A DNA stretch of 64,000 nucleotides from NCBI GenBank assembly GCA_012656075.1, contig JAAKBF010000087.1, forward strand, positions 310,001 to 374,000, in the 5' to 3' direction. A program made the position numbers and the translations under genes. Under the pieces are notes generated by a model. The model was given only the letters and a program-made list of their open reading frames with translations. It ran no database searches and had not been told where the DNA came from. Of this stretch, positions 35,529 to 46,325 are shown piece after piece. The stretch comes from Phytophthora hibernalis. Taxonomy: Eukaryota; Oomycota; Peronosporomycetes; Peronosporales; Peronosporaceae. Every line of letters begins with the position of its first letter. The stretch's first letter is position 1.

Positions 35529-36290
35529 TTATTTTTGATCCGTAGAACCTTCTTGAAGGTTTTGGCTTATCGCGATTCCACACCGCGTCGGAGCCTTCGT
35601 CCCGATGTTTGAAACAACTCCCTCGTCGATCACGTTGCTTGGGGTTCGGCCTCCGCGACTTCTTCCACGACCGCGTCTGCGGTCAATAACGCCTCGTCCT
35701 CGTCCTCGAGACATCCCAAAATCTTCAGTAACACTGTTGTCGCGGATCACATCTTTACCGTTTCTAACATTTTTAGTACTGAGCTCATATCGTCCACCCT
35801 CTCCAGTCTTGTCGTCGTTACCAGATCCACGCGCACACTGGCCAACGCGACCTCTCCCTCGCCCTTGCACACGGTGACGATCTTGAACTTGCCCCGCCCG
35901 CCCTACTGACTCGACACAAAAACGATCAACAGTCTCAAGCGCTGTGTCATTGCGTTCGTCAGCGTCATCGCCGCCATTATCGCCATATCCGCGTGTACAA
36001 TCGGCGGTTAGCTGCTGCTCAGGCGCAACGACACGGCTACCATCGCCGCCACCGTCGCCATTGCTGCCCGTGTCGTCGACGATTCGCTGTTGACCCGCAG
36101 CTGCGGTACGGACACTGTCGCCAGCGTCAACAAGATCATTGTCGTCATCGCCGCTAGCGACAACATGACTGAGCGTCCCGTCCACTATTTCGTGCTGGTG
36201 AGCTGCAACGATGCTGATACTATCAGCAACATCGACGGCTGCAACACCACGCCGTCCCACACTCATTACTACCGACGCAAAGCTCATCAC
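35529..36290 (-). CDS. RGG/RGR-rich hypothetical protein
   Basis: An open frame of 253 codons. The N-terminal half is Asp/Gly/Val-rich; the C-terminal half has clusters such as GRGRGRVGQC and GVIDRRRGRGRSRGGR, typical of RNA-binding RGG boxes or nucleolar tails. It directly follows, on the same strand, the 114-bp tandem repeat array and may be its continuation. No folded domain is recognised. Confidence 0.4.
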   Translation of the reverse strand: MMSFASVVMSVGRRGVAAVDVADSISIVAAHQHEIVDGTLSHVVASGDDDNDLVDAGDSVRTAAAGQQRIVDDTGSNGDGGGDGSRVVAPEQQLTADCTRGYGDNGGDDADERNDTALETVDRFCVESVGRAGQVQDRHRVQGRGRGRVGQCARGSGNDDKTGEGGRYELSTKNVRNGKDVIRDNSVTEDFGMSRGRGRGVIDRRRGRGRSRGGRTPSNVIDEGVVSNIGTKAPTRCGIAISQNLQEGSTDQK

Positions 36291-36297
36291 CTTCTCG

Positions 36298-36965
36298 CTG
36301 AGGGGCGACTACTGCGGAACGGTCACCAACAGCAGCCTCACCGGCAGCACCAACGCGTCCACCGCCACCTTCATCGACACCTTCAAATCTGTCCACGCCG
36401 CCACATTCTTGCTGAGGGGCGACTACTGCGGAACGGTCACCAACAGCAGCCTCGCCGGCAGCACCAACGCGTCCACCGCCACCTTCACGGACACCTTCAA
36501 ATCTGTCCACGCCGCCACATTCTTGCTGAGAGGCGACTGCTGCGGAACGGTCACCAACAGCAGCCTCGCCGGCATCACCAACGCGTCTACCGCCACCTTC
36601 ACGGACACCTTCAAGTCTGTCCAAGCCGCCACCTTTTGCTGTGAGGCAACCGCTGCGGAACGGTCACCAACAGCAGCCTCGCCGGGAGGACCAACGCGTC
36701 CACCGCCACCTTTACGGACACCTTAAGTCTGTCCACGCCGCCACCTTCTTGCTGAGGGACGACTGCTGCGGAACGGTGACCAACAGCAGCCTCGCCTGCA
36801 GCACCAACACGTCCACCGCCACTTTCACGGACACCTTCAAGTCTGTCCAAACCGCCACCTTCTGGCTGAGGGGCGGCTGCTACGGAACGGTCACTAACAG
36901 CCTCTCGGCTGCACCAACTCGTCTACCGCTATCCCGTTCGACAAGTCCGTCCACGCCGCCAACTT
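36298..36965. repeat. Six-unit tandem repeat of 114 bp (38 codons)
   Basis: Units start at about 36298, 36412, 36526, 36639, 36752 and 36866, each beginning CTGAGGGGCGAC or a variant, so the spacing is 114, 114, 113, 113 and 114. Three full units are open on both strands. The plus-strand unit reads GTVTNSSLAGSTNASTATF and the minus-strand unit AAWTDLKVSVKVAVDALVL. The first three copies are near-identical (for example Y to C, S to I changes); later copies have 1-bp indels. A 38-codon period suggests it was or is translated. Minus-strand reading links it to the GW-motif ORF upstream. Confidence 0.85.
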
Positions 36966-37035
36966 CTTGCGGTAGGGCAGCTGCTGTGCCACGGTAATAA
37001 GGACATAATTAGATCGAAATCTGGATGCAATTACC

Positions 37036-37332
37036 CTAAAACCCACTGTGTTCAATGAAGTGACGCAATACAGCCTCTTCACCTAGAAGGAAGTCTTCTC
37101 CATCTTTTCCACCAGCAGAGCGACCAGGAAGTACATACCGAAACCAGTTGTCAAGACCGCGTGGTCGCTTATGCGTCCACCCGGCGGCCTTGAGATCTTT
37201 CCACTCACTGTTAAAGTCGAGCATCGTCGTCATCCGTGTGATATCATCGCCCTGAGTCCCTATATTTTGCTGAGTCCGCCAGCATTTCCGTGCGGTTCGT
37301 CTCTCTTCGTCAAGCGAGCGCTTCTCCGCCAT
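37036..37332 (-). CDS. Short protein with W-x2-L-x3-GW motif
   Basis: A 98-codon frame with EWKDLKAAGWTHKRPRGLDN followed by WFRYVLPG and GKDGEDFLLGEEAVLRHF. This compact W..L...GW..KRP.GL..W.YV.PG..G..G.DFF.GE pattern recurs in oomycete transposon-associated proteins as I remember them. The function is not known. It lies next to the right end of the TTAA-flanked element and reads toward the 114-bp array, so it may be the 5' exon of one repeat-rich gene. Confidence 0.45.
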   Translation of the reverse strand: MAEKRSLDEERRTARKCWRTQQNIGTQGDDITRMTTMLDFNSEWKDLKAAGWTHKRPRGLDNWFRYVLPGRSAGGKDGEDFLLGEEAVLRHFIEHSGF

Positions 37333-37796
37333 TTTGTCCAGAGGGATAAATCAGGAAATGAGCGGTTAGCACGGCCGTCGGAGTGGTCAACATAGTAGAA
37401 ACAAGACAAATGCTCCATCCTTATTGTTGCGTCCATCGGCGATGCACGCTTATGCAATGATACCATATGGGATAGGAATTTTACGTTGGAATACTTCGCT
37501 TTTGGTGGCTTTTGATTGACTGCTTTAGACCTATCAGTGAAGAGGAGTCATATCTGCCCAATCAGAGCCATGCCGAGACAGTACTGTGTCTTCATCAAAG
37601 GAAGTATTTTGCCTCCTTTCACGAGGATCCTACCGTAAAATGTAACTGCTGGAGTCACGTTGTATGGACACGTACTTAAAAGGAGAGCCCATCACCACCT
37701 CAAAAGGTAGAATTTGCCTTTAGGAAACAAACATTTTAGCTTTGTATTGTATAGTTAAGATAGGTGGCTCGCGAAAGGGTTAATAGCTGGAACCCA

Positions 37797-37905
37797 AAAC
37801 CCCTTCGCCTTAAGGGGTGAACCCTACGCGCTCCGCGCGGAACCCTACCGCGATTCGCGCGGGGATCGGCTCGCTTTGCTCGCTGTGTGCTACCCTTAGC
37901 TTTGG
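37797..37905. repeat. Cluster of short GC-rich hairpins
   Basis: CCCCTT/AAGGGG (37800-37818), GCGC-TCC-GCGC and CCGCG-ATT-CGCGCGG, and GGCTCGC repeated, follow one another within about 110 bp, interspersed with GAACCCTA words. This immediately abuts the right end of the TTAA-flanked element and looks like the terminus of another, unidentified mobile element. Confidence 0.55.
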
Positions 37906-38017
37906 CTCGCAGTGTTATGCACTTCCGGAATTGAGTATACAAGAGGGATGCTCTAGTCGGGGAGCGCATTCACTCTCTTTCATATCAAAATGGACTGCCT
38001 TCCACCTAGATTTGTCA

Positions 38018-38430
38018 TTACGCAGAACTTTGCGGCGCATCTTTTCTTCTAAAGTAGTGCAGGTCAGCTACCCCGAGAGGGTGTGTATTCCAGAAAAACG
38101 TATTCGAAAATCTCCAACTGTACCAGTAAATCGTCGACGTAAGACGAACGACGATAAGTGACGTGACCGTGGCATCGAATAAAACATACATAGCCTTATA
38201 GACGTAATTCCACTTACTGGGATTCTTCGCGACTCTTTGGGCAATACTCTCCGTGACTTTGACAATCTTTGCCTCGTCCACCTTGTTCAATTTATCCTCC
38301 GCCTCGAACTTCACGAAGGCATTTTGTCAGTTAGAGCTCATTGGGTCGAGATTTTTCAATTTCACCGCATTAAACTTGTCGGAAAGTCCTTTCCCACCGT
38401 TTGCAACGTGTCTTCTTGTGTTTCACTGCA
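38018..38430 (-). pseudogene. Fragment resembling the C-terminal half of a secreted effector
   Basis: The minus-strand frame 38314-38018 (AKIVKVTESIAQRVAKNPSK, then a hydrophobic segment) continues upstream past a stop with KGLSDKFNAVKLKNLD. Short amphipathic helix repeats plus a hydrophobic C-terminal segment recall a class of small Phytophthora RxLR proteins, but no signal peptide or RxLR remains. The identification is weak. Confidence 0.3.
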
Positions 38431-38454
38431 TGCCGGGGTTGGTCGACACGGTGC

Positions 38455-41400
38455 CAATCACGCCCAAAGTCCGTCTGTCCGTCGGTGACCATCGTTGTCC
38501 ACCGCGCCGGTGTGTGCTCGTCTGGCAGCACGACCAACTTTATTTCGTTCAACAACTAAAACACACTCCATTCGTTGTCTTCCGCTGTCTCCTACACTTT
38601 GCTGCTGTGCCAGTCGAAACTACGAGTAGTTGGCGACGCTCATATAACCACTCGGATCTCTACACCTCGGGCGCCCGTCCTCGAGTCGCGGTCATCTGCA
38701 ATCTTGGGTAGATTGGCTGCCCTGTCCAACTCCTCGCTGCTGTCGGTTCTCGCTTGGCTCCACGTCGTTAACCACGTAGATCTTCCGTTCGTTCGTCCGT
38801 TCGTTGGGACACTCGGTGCCACTTGTGTCTTTCAACGCAGATTGCGTTTCCTCACTTGCGTCCGGCGACGCAAATTCGGTTGTGCCCGCCCGTTCGCCCG
38901 TTGGGACAATCGTTATCACTTGCATCGTACCTGTTGTGAGCTCTCGCTCCGTTCATTGGCCACTCCGCCCGTTCAAAACCCGTCGACTCATCAGTCTTCG
39001 GTTGTGTGCCAACCGATCGCCGAGCACCTTCAAGGCCACTCTTCGTCCAGCCAGCTCCGTTCGTCAGCTCGTCACATACGTCGTTGCGTGCGTCTTCAGG
39101 TACCATCGTGGTAGCCCTGTTACACGACTTCCTCATTTGTGTGGTCTCCACGACCTCACCGTTCTGCAGTAGTTGGTCGTAGACCCATCGTCGTCCGTCT
39201 CCGACCGTTGTTTCTCGTCCTCCATCAATCGGTCGGAGTTCGTACTCCAGTACGTATTGTCCGGCTTGGTTTCGTCGCCGTCGTCTCCGTGTCTCCACCA
39301 TTCGTCCGTCCGTTCCGTTCGTCACTCCAGTTCCGCCCATTGCATCTCGTTGGCGCTTCGCAGTTAGTCCTGAATGTGCTGCAAGGTGAGCTGCCGTCGC
39401 TGTAAGTACAGACGCTCTTTGCCGAGGGCTATTTCCGTCTGCTTCGCCGTCTTGATCTTTATCGTCCAACGGATCTTCCAAATCCGCCGCCACTTGCTGC
39501 AACAGGAGTTCCGGGTAATGATAGCTCACCATAAACGACACGTGGGCTATCATTACTTCTGGTTTTCCGTTCTTGTCTTCGCGCTGCAGTACATAGTTTT
39601 CGTAGTCTGCCGACTCCACTATCTTCATCGGGCCCATCCATTGATGTGAAAATTTCGTAGCTTTAGGACCTCGTGGTGGGTTGTAGACCCACACACGATC
39701 ACCAACTTCAAATGTCCGCTTCGTCCTCGTGTTACGGTCGTAGTAGCGCTTCTGCCATATTTCTCCTTCACTCTCACCCGTTCCGCACATTCATGACTTC
39801 GCTTCATCGCTGCCAGAAGTCGCTCGTGCCACGGCATCAAGGGTCCTGCTTCAGTAACTTCCGTCATCGGTAGGAGTTCGTTCAGCGCCCGTAGTCGCCG
39901 TCCCATCATCAATTCATTCGGTGTTATGGCCACGGTAGAATGCCGAGCTGTACGCTTACACCGCGAACTTAACGTACACGTTCCCGTCGTCCTGCGCCGT
40001 ACTAAACATAAATGTGGACACGCAGGCCTTCCAAGAACGATGAAATCGTTCAACCAAACCGATCATTTGTGGCCTGTAGGGGACCGGGGTAATTGGGCTC
40101 ATTGCAGCTCACTAGCGGCTCAATCACCTTGCCCACCATTTCAGGGGCACCGTCCGTAAAAAATGTCGAAACACCCCAAACATGAGCACTACGTCCTCCA
40201 TCAAGAAGATCGCTACATTCTCCACCGAGTGCTGCACAACGCTCTTCGCAACCGCATACGTCGTTAGATACACCGGTGGGGCGATTACATATCGTTAGCC
40301 ACCGGTAAAAGGTTCTGCAACATCCATCGCCCATCGATCACTCACATCGCTGCCTCGAATACTTTTCATGGGCGGAAGGAATCACTTCGTGCGGGCGAGC
40401 CTTCCGGCTGCTGCACTCTTGACATCCTCGCACCCACCGATTTAATTCTTGTTGGGGCTGGGGCCACCAGTACAGCGGAGCCACACGTCCGTACGAGTGT
40501 GGTCCGCGTAGGTGTCCTGCCCCCACTGAGACATGCATCACCTTGAACGTCACCGCCCATAGCGCCGGCGGTAGCACGACGCGTGCCGTGTTTCGTCTCC
40601 ACCACCACCATTTTGTTCTTCCATCCAATCTTCATGCCTCGATACTCGCCGTCTAGGAGTAGACACCAGCTTACTCCGCTTCTGTGCATCGACAATCTCC
40701 GCGTCTGTCACCTGCATCGTCGGTTCCGCTGGCATTAAGTCACCATCACCGTCCAACGTCGCGCCGACCATCGCCGCCATTACCGTGCTTCGAGCAGTCA
40801 CCGGATCTGCATCTTCACCCTCTTTCTTCGTCGCCACGTCCATCGACCGTCGTGGGTTTGCTTTCGCTGTGCCGTCCGCCGCCTTGGTCGCCGTGCTCGA
40901 GCTCTACGTCGCCATCATCTCGTCGGCTGTCGCGTTCAGTCGTCGCCGTCCTACCATCGTCCCCGCACCGTTCTTCTGTGGCCGAGTCGCCGTAGCCATC
41001 GTCCGTAGCGGTTCTTCCGCCGCCGTCATCGCCTCAGTCGTCCGTCTTCGTGCTGCAGGCGTCGAACCCCTCGTCATCCGTGGTCAAGTCGTTCCCGTCG
41101 CTGCTACTTTGCTCGCCATCACTCCTGTCGTTCGGTTTCGAGTTGTTGGCGCCATCACAGTCGTTGTTTGTGACTGGTCGCCATGCACGTAGCCGTCTCC
41201 ATCATATGGTCCGTCTTTGACGTGTCCGTGCTTGCCCTGGTCGTCGGGACCGTCACCTTTGCTCGTGCGCCTCCAGCTGTCGGCGCCCGTCGCCGTAAGT
41301 CATCGTAGAGGTCGCTGGTCCCGCATCCCTCCGCTGTCGTCATTTGCTGAGGCTGCAGCGTCGATGTGGATGCCGTTGCCGTTGTTGTCGTCATCGGCGT

Positions 41401-42330
41401 TGTCGTCACCGGCGTTGCAGTCACTGTCGTTGTAGCTCCTTCCTGTCGTCGCGCTTTCGTCGAAGCCGCTGCTGCTGCCTCATCTAGTCGTCTTGTCGCC
41501 GCTCTGGTTAATGGTCATTCAGTCGGCTTCCGTACGTCGTCCGTCGTCTCCTTACCGCCATTTGTGCGCACTGCTATTCCGGTCACTTCGCTCGTTGTCG
41601 TAGCATCTGGTGTCGTCATTGTCAGGGCGCCCAGGTTGATGCCGTCCTCGAAGACTACTGCCACTGGTTCGTTGTCGTCCATCTCCGCTTCCGCTGCCGT
41701 CGATGCCATCGTCAGTAATCGTCCATACCGTCGGTCGTCCAACTACCGCTGTCACTGACGCCGATGCACAAACTTAGGCATCGGCCACCACGTTGGTTAC
41801 TCCGGCCCGTACTCCATCTCGAACTCGTATTCTTGTATGGTGAGGGGCCACCTGTGTAGCCCCAAGATTTGGCCTGGTCATCATCCATTTCAGTGCCGAG
41901 TGATCCGTGATGATCACAATCGGCCTACCGTACAGATACGGCCGGAAGAACTTTACGCTCCGTACCACCGCCAAACATTCCAGCTCCGTTATCGAATAGT
42001 TAGACTCGGCATTGCTGTTCACCTTACTTGCGTAGGCGATAAGGTTGGCAGCCGTGGCCCTGATCCTACATCAGGCACGCGCCAAGTCCTACATCACTAG
42101 CATCCGTAACCAAATCGAAAATGTAAAGTGACGTCCGGGTAGACGAGCAGAGGTTTGCCGCCAATGCCGCTTTCACGCGTTCAAACACGAATTCCTGGAC
42201 TCCACTCCGATTCCTGGTCTTTCTTCAAAAGGCTCGTCATCGAAGCCATTATCGAGCCAAAGGTCTCGATGAATTTCCGGGTGTAACACCGACCGAAAGG
42301 CGCTATATATCTGCTTATTACACCCTACAT
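38455..42330 (-). mobile_element. 5'-truncated Ty3/gypsy retrotransposon
   Basis: Minus-strand order is normal: end of reverse transcriptase (about 42300-42200; YTRKFIETFG and ASMTSLLKKD), RNase H (42022-41774; NYSITELECLAVVRSVKFF and VIITDHSALKWMM), a 1.2-kb Asp/Thr-rich low-complexity spacer (41750-40630), integrase zinc-binding part (40628-40338; HVSVGAGHLRGPHSYGRV, CQEC), core (40334-39900; FFTDGAPEMVGKV, then NELMMGRRLRALNELL) and a C-terminal GPY/F-type end (39790-38852; KFSHQWMGPMKIVESADYEN). Several frame changes are present. The RT N-terminus, protease and Gag are missing. LTRs were not identified. The long acidic spacer between RNase H and integrase is unusual. Confidence 0.75.
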
Positions 42331-43190
42331 TAATTGCTCCGGCCACTTTTACCGTCGCTGTGTCATATTTACTAGTAATTTACCACCTTAAGTGCCGGCG
42401 TCGCTGTGTCATTTACCGCGCCCCTTCTTATCGAACGTAACGCGCCACATTCTAGCCCAGGCGCGTGAAATTCAATAACGTAACACACCATTTAAGCATT
42501 CCTGTATTATTGAAACAAAGTGTGCTCCAAGACCCGATATAAATCGGCGGATTTATAAGACTCGTCAATTGAACTTTGTATCGGATCCGTACCTACTTTT
42601 CGAGTTTCGAATTAATCCCTATAGGGCTGTCCGTACAACGTACCCGTTGCACTACCAGGAAAATATCATCCAAAATGTTGCTCGAACGGTTTGGATAAAG
42701 TATCTGCTGCAGGTAATTCCTGCTATATTTTCCTTCGTCAGATGGCGTGAGGTCTTTAATTATGATGCCCGGCTTAAAATGACCTGCCCAGTAAATGCAA
42801 CTAGATGTAGGAGACACAATAGCTCGGACAGATGAATGCGGTCTGAGCATCAAATCACGACGTTGCCGACCTCAAATCATCGTGATTTGCGGTCGGCTTC
42901 GGATATTTATTTTTTGTTTGCTTAAAATGAGACTGCGTTGGAAGGTGACAGAACGTAATTTATCGCAAACTGAGGTCTCAACCCATTTTGAGACCCGTAT
43001 TGGAGATGATATTAGAACTGTCCTTCTAAAGTTCAAGGTTCGAGCTGGTAATCAATAATAAAAATTCTAATTTGTATCATGGGGACGTACATGTATGAAG
43101 TTGAAATCTCTTCGAGCGGCGGGGCGGTCGATCCCCTTTCGACGACAAATGAGCGCGCATGTACACAGCGTTCGCTAAGCGAGCAGGTGC
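42331..43190. other. Gene-free gap between gypsy and pogo elements
   Basis: No recognised gene. A plus-strand frame (42569-42835) of 88 codons has no known domain. Confidence 0.35.
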
Positions 43191-43229
43191 ATGCTACGAA
43201 TACCCCAACGTTAGGGGTATTCGTAGCAT
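43191..43229. repeat. Perfect 16-bp inverted repeat hairpin
   Basis: ATGCTACGAATACCCC and its exact reverse complement flank a 7-nt loop (AACGTTA). Very stable stem; lies 190 bp from the pogo element's left end but is not part of it. Confidence 0.8.
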
Positions 43230-43422
43230 TATGGGTACGGACGATAACCAATTGCGCCCCGAAGACTCTCCACGAAGTTTGATGTCCGCTACCCGAATAT
43301 AGAGTATGCTTGAATGTTTGCATGCACAGGAGGTGGTCGCAGTCGTACGCGTTTGCCTAAATGAGCATGGTATCATACTTGAATGCTGTTTCTGCTATTT
43401 GAAGCGACGCCAAAATGCAATA

Positions 43423-45275
43423 CACCATCCACCCTTCTTTGTCGTGTCACTTAATTAGTCGTGCAGCGTACTTATGTGAGCATGCATAGTACATCAACCC
43501 CAAATAGTCGTGCACCATAATTAGACATGCACGAGAATTAGACGTGCACCACAATCAATCGTGTGTTGGGATGGGTGGCAGAGAACTGCACCTCACTTCA
43601 TTTGTTTCTAGCAGTTCATTTTTACAAACGATGGCAGACACCAAGCGCTCACTTCAACACGTTGTTCCACTCAGCAGTCGTGTACAATGTGCTGAGTGGA
43701 TAGATCGACGTCACAATTAACGGCGAGAGTTACTTGTGTGGGCGAGCTATCTCCCACTTCCCTGCTCTATTTCTGATAGCCGACGTGTGAACCTCAATAA
43801 AGCCCGTGATTAGTGGAGCAAGCGTGATACGGCCCGTGTCAAGCGTGGCGAGAAGAAGCAGCTGAAGTATGCAAGTAGCGTACGAGGAACACGCCAAAAA
43901 TGTTTTGTTAAAGATGTACGCGGTCGTGGGCGAAAGCTCGAAGCTCGGTGGAACTGGCTTTACCCACAATTATTAAGTGAGTTTGAACGGTTGCGTCGTG
44001 CAGGCGTGAAGTTTGCTGCTCAGCTCGTCAGGGACATGTCTACAGTTTTAATTGAAGACAGCACCCACCCGGTTTACAACAAGGCGCTAACCATCAAAGG
44101 CGTTCCGTTTCGAGAGAAAATGACTGAACGAACGACACACACAGGACTTCCTGGAACGCTTCGACGTCGTCTACCGCGGCCTGAAGGGCAACAAGCAGGT
44201 TAGCGAGGAAAAACACCTTCATATTGACATTTCAATTGCGACGCACCTTGGACGGCTTAAGCGGCAATTCGACGACAAGACAATTGACCCGAACCAGATA
44301 TACAATATGGGCGAGAGTCGTTTTGTAATTGACCTCGATGCAGGCAAGACACTTGATTTCCAGGGTGCTGAAGACGTCAAGTATCGCAAGATAGTGTCTG
44401 GTATTTTTTATTACTTGCGTACTGTCGGTAATTAATTTTGACTCACCGAACGTTGTTATTGCAGGAAGAGATGGAATCACGATGTGCGTCTTGCTGAAGG
44501 GGGATCAAATACTAAGATCTTATGTCCAATGTTGATATTTAAGAACGTCAACTCGAGCCATCCCATTCAAGGGCTACCTGATGCAGTCGATGGTGTGTGC
44601 TATCGGTCAACACCCAGCGCATTTATCAATAACGTCATGATGACGGAATGACTACATGACGTGCGTTGCTGGGGTCCAGTGGGGCATTTTCAGGAGAGCG
44701 TATTCTCTGGATGGATACTGCGAGTGGGCATTCGCGTGCAGATGGAAGAGAAACAGCTTCGGACCAGCATCAAATTTTTCCCCGCTAACGCAACAGATTG
44801 AGTCCAACCCGCAGATTGTTTTCATATTCAATGGATTAAAGCTCCTTGGCGGAGCATATGCGAGGTGCGCAATATGAAAGCGATTCGAGATGGAGATTGG
44901 GCGACAAAATCCGGTGCACTTGCTAATCCAGAGAAGCAGTTCTTCTTAGAGACTACAGCCGAGGGCGTCCGCCGCGTGAACCTGGAGAAGGATAAAAGGG
45001 ACTGAACTGGGCTATAAAGTCGATGCTACAGTGTGGTCCGGAGGTCAGCGAGGATGGCATTTGGAAGGTTAGTCAACTCAGTAGAACATTACGCGAGATT
45101 GTGGCGGCACATCCGATAGAATTTGATAAGGCCTACCAGGGAACCGACGAACTAGAGATCAACAGAGATTCCACGTAATTTAGTCGTGCATGTAAATTAG
45201 TCGTGCTCACAATATTGTCGGTCATTATAACCTCAGCGATTTTCACCACAATTAGTGGGGGTAGGGTGGACGGTG
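43423..45275 (+). mobile_element. Pogo-like DNA transposon with TA target duplication
   Basis: The ends are CACCATCCACCCT (left) and, inverted, CACCGTCCACCCT (right), 12 of 13 matching, flanked by TA (43421-43422 and 45276-45277). Subterminal ATTAGTCGTGC-like words are repeated near both ends (43452-43560 and 45179-45205). The length of 1853 bp suits one transposase gene. The MITE at 27927-28068 has the same end sequence. Confidence 0.8.
43830..45005 (+). pseudogene. Pogo/Tigger-type DDE transposase, mutated
   Basis: The N-terminal part carries a CENP-B-like helix-turn-helix pattern (VRGRGRKLEARWNWLYPQLL, then RLRRAGVKFAAQL). The catalytic part has IYNMGESRFVIDLD, where the family has N-M-D-E, so the first catalytic Asp position is Gly. 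Then come LLKGGSNTKILCPMLIFKN, a WMDTASGHS stretch and NATD near the third position. Several one-base frame changes split the gene. Cargo of the TA-flanked element. Confidence 0.65.
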
Positions 45276-45277
45276 TA

Positions 45278-46325
45278 CACGTAAGCTACGGCTGGACACA
45301 CAATCACGTTTTTGTCATTAAAAGGGATTATTTATTGATTATGGATTGTTGCAACACGATCACCACCCATTTTGTCATTCGCCCAAAACAAACAGTGACA
45401 TCAGCAGCACCAGCACCAGCATCATCTTCTTGCATCCAGCAATTTGACTTTTCCACAGGAATGGACCAGACGGCCACGGAGGATACCGATACTCTCATGA
45501 GCACCTCAGCGTTCACTTTCAAGTCAGCGTCCGAGCACCCACTACCCTGCTTACCGGTTCCTTTCATTCTACTCAATGCGCTTCGGCTACTCGAATGACA
45601 CTCGTGGTTGCTTTCTTTGCGGTGGACTGCCTTGCCTTTTCCAGCACACACCCAACTTCTCACCAACCTATCCCAAGTGAGCCCGCCTGAGCCTGATTGA
45701 ACCCAATACACACCTGTATGTCGCAATCGAATGCTCTCGACTCTTGGCGCTTCTTCTTGCATTGGCCTCGCGGCTTGTATGTCCCTGCGTGCGTACAGAT
45801 GAATGTCTTCCCGTAGAATACCGATTAGTCGGGCACAAGCGGCGTTGTGGACACGGAAACTTGGATCTTCTTGTTTCTCGACGCGATCTTGTTGTTGTTG
45901 CGAACGCGGAAGCTCTTCACACAGCAGATATAACATTTACAAGTTACAACGATTTGTATCACCTATCGTATCCAGTACGTCAAACCTTACTTGGTATGTG
46001 CCAGACGAATAGACCTTCAGGTAGCTGTCTAAGGCATCCCAAGAAACAAACTCGGTCTGTTCCAGATGTGGCCCCTACAAAATTATCTGCGCGTCACTCT
46101 GGGTTTATTGGCGCCTGGCGGAATCATCCGACCGGCGCTGATTGACGTGGAATTGTTGGTACCAGGCGAATCCTTCACCCGAGTCAACCCATACCTCATC
46201 GAAATCGACCTCTGCTTCGCTGTCACTCGCTCGCCCCTGTCGCGGCAGACGCACCGCCGCTATGACGCGCAGGTTGGACGCCATGTCTTCCTGGCTGTGG
46301 CTGATTTCCCCGTTGCAAAAACTGA
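45278..46325. other. Unassigned stretch; one open minus-strand frame
   Basis: The minus-strand frame 45936-45328 has 202 codons, with a Gln-rich start and no recognised domain. It could be an accessory ORF of the neighbouring Harbinger element, but no Myb/SANT helix is visible. Plus-strand frames here are probably shadows. Confidence 0.3.

Larger units (their letters stand above)
33353..37779. mobile_element. 4.4-kb TTAA-flanked element with CCCTTTCG inverted ends (piggyBac-like)
   Basis: The left edge reads TTAA-CCCTTTCG (TTAA at 33349-33352) and the right edge CGAAAGGG-TTAA (TTAA at 37780-37783). TTAA target duplication and ends beginning CCC are the hallmarks of the piggyBac superfamily. 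The inverted repeat is only 8 bp; related GGAGGCAAAA words occur subterminally on both sides (about 33430 and 37613). Inside are a DOT1-like methyltransferase remnant, Ser/Thr-rich and RGG-rich frames, a 114-bp tandem array and a short GW-motif ORF. No DDD transposase domain was recognised, so it may be non-autonomous. The two edges could also belong to different insertions. Confidence 0.55.

Noticed and set aside
35605..35877. Plus-strand Pro/Arg-rich ORF
   Set aside because: Shadow of the RGG-coding minus-strand frame.
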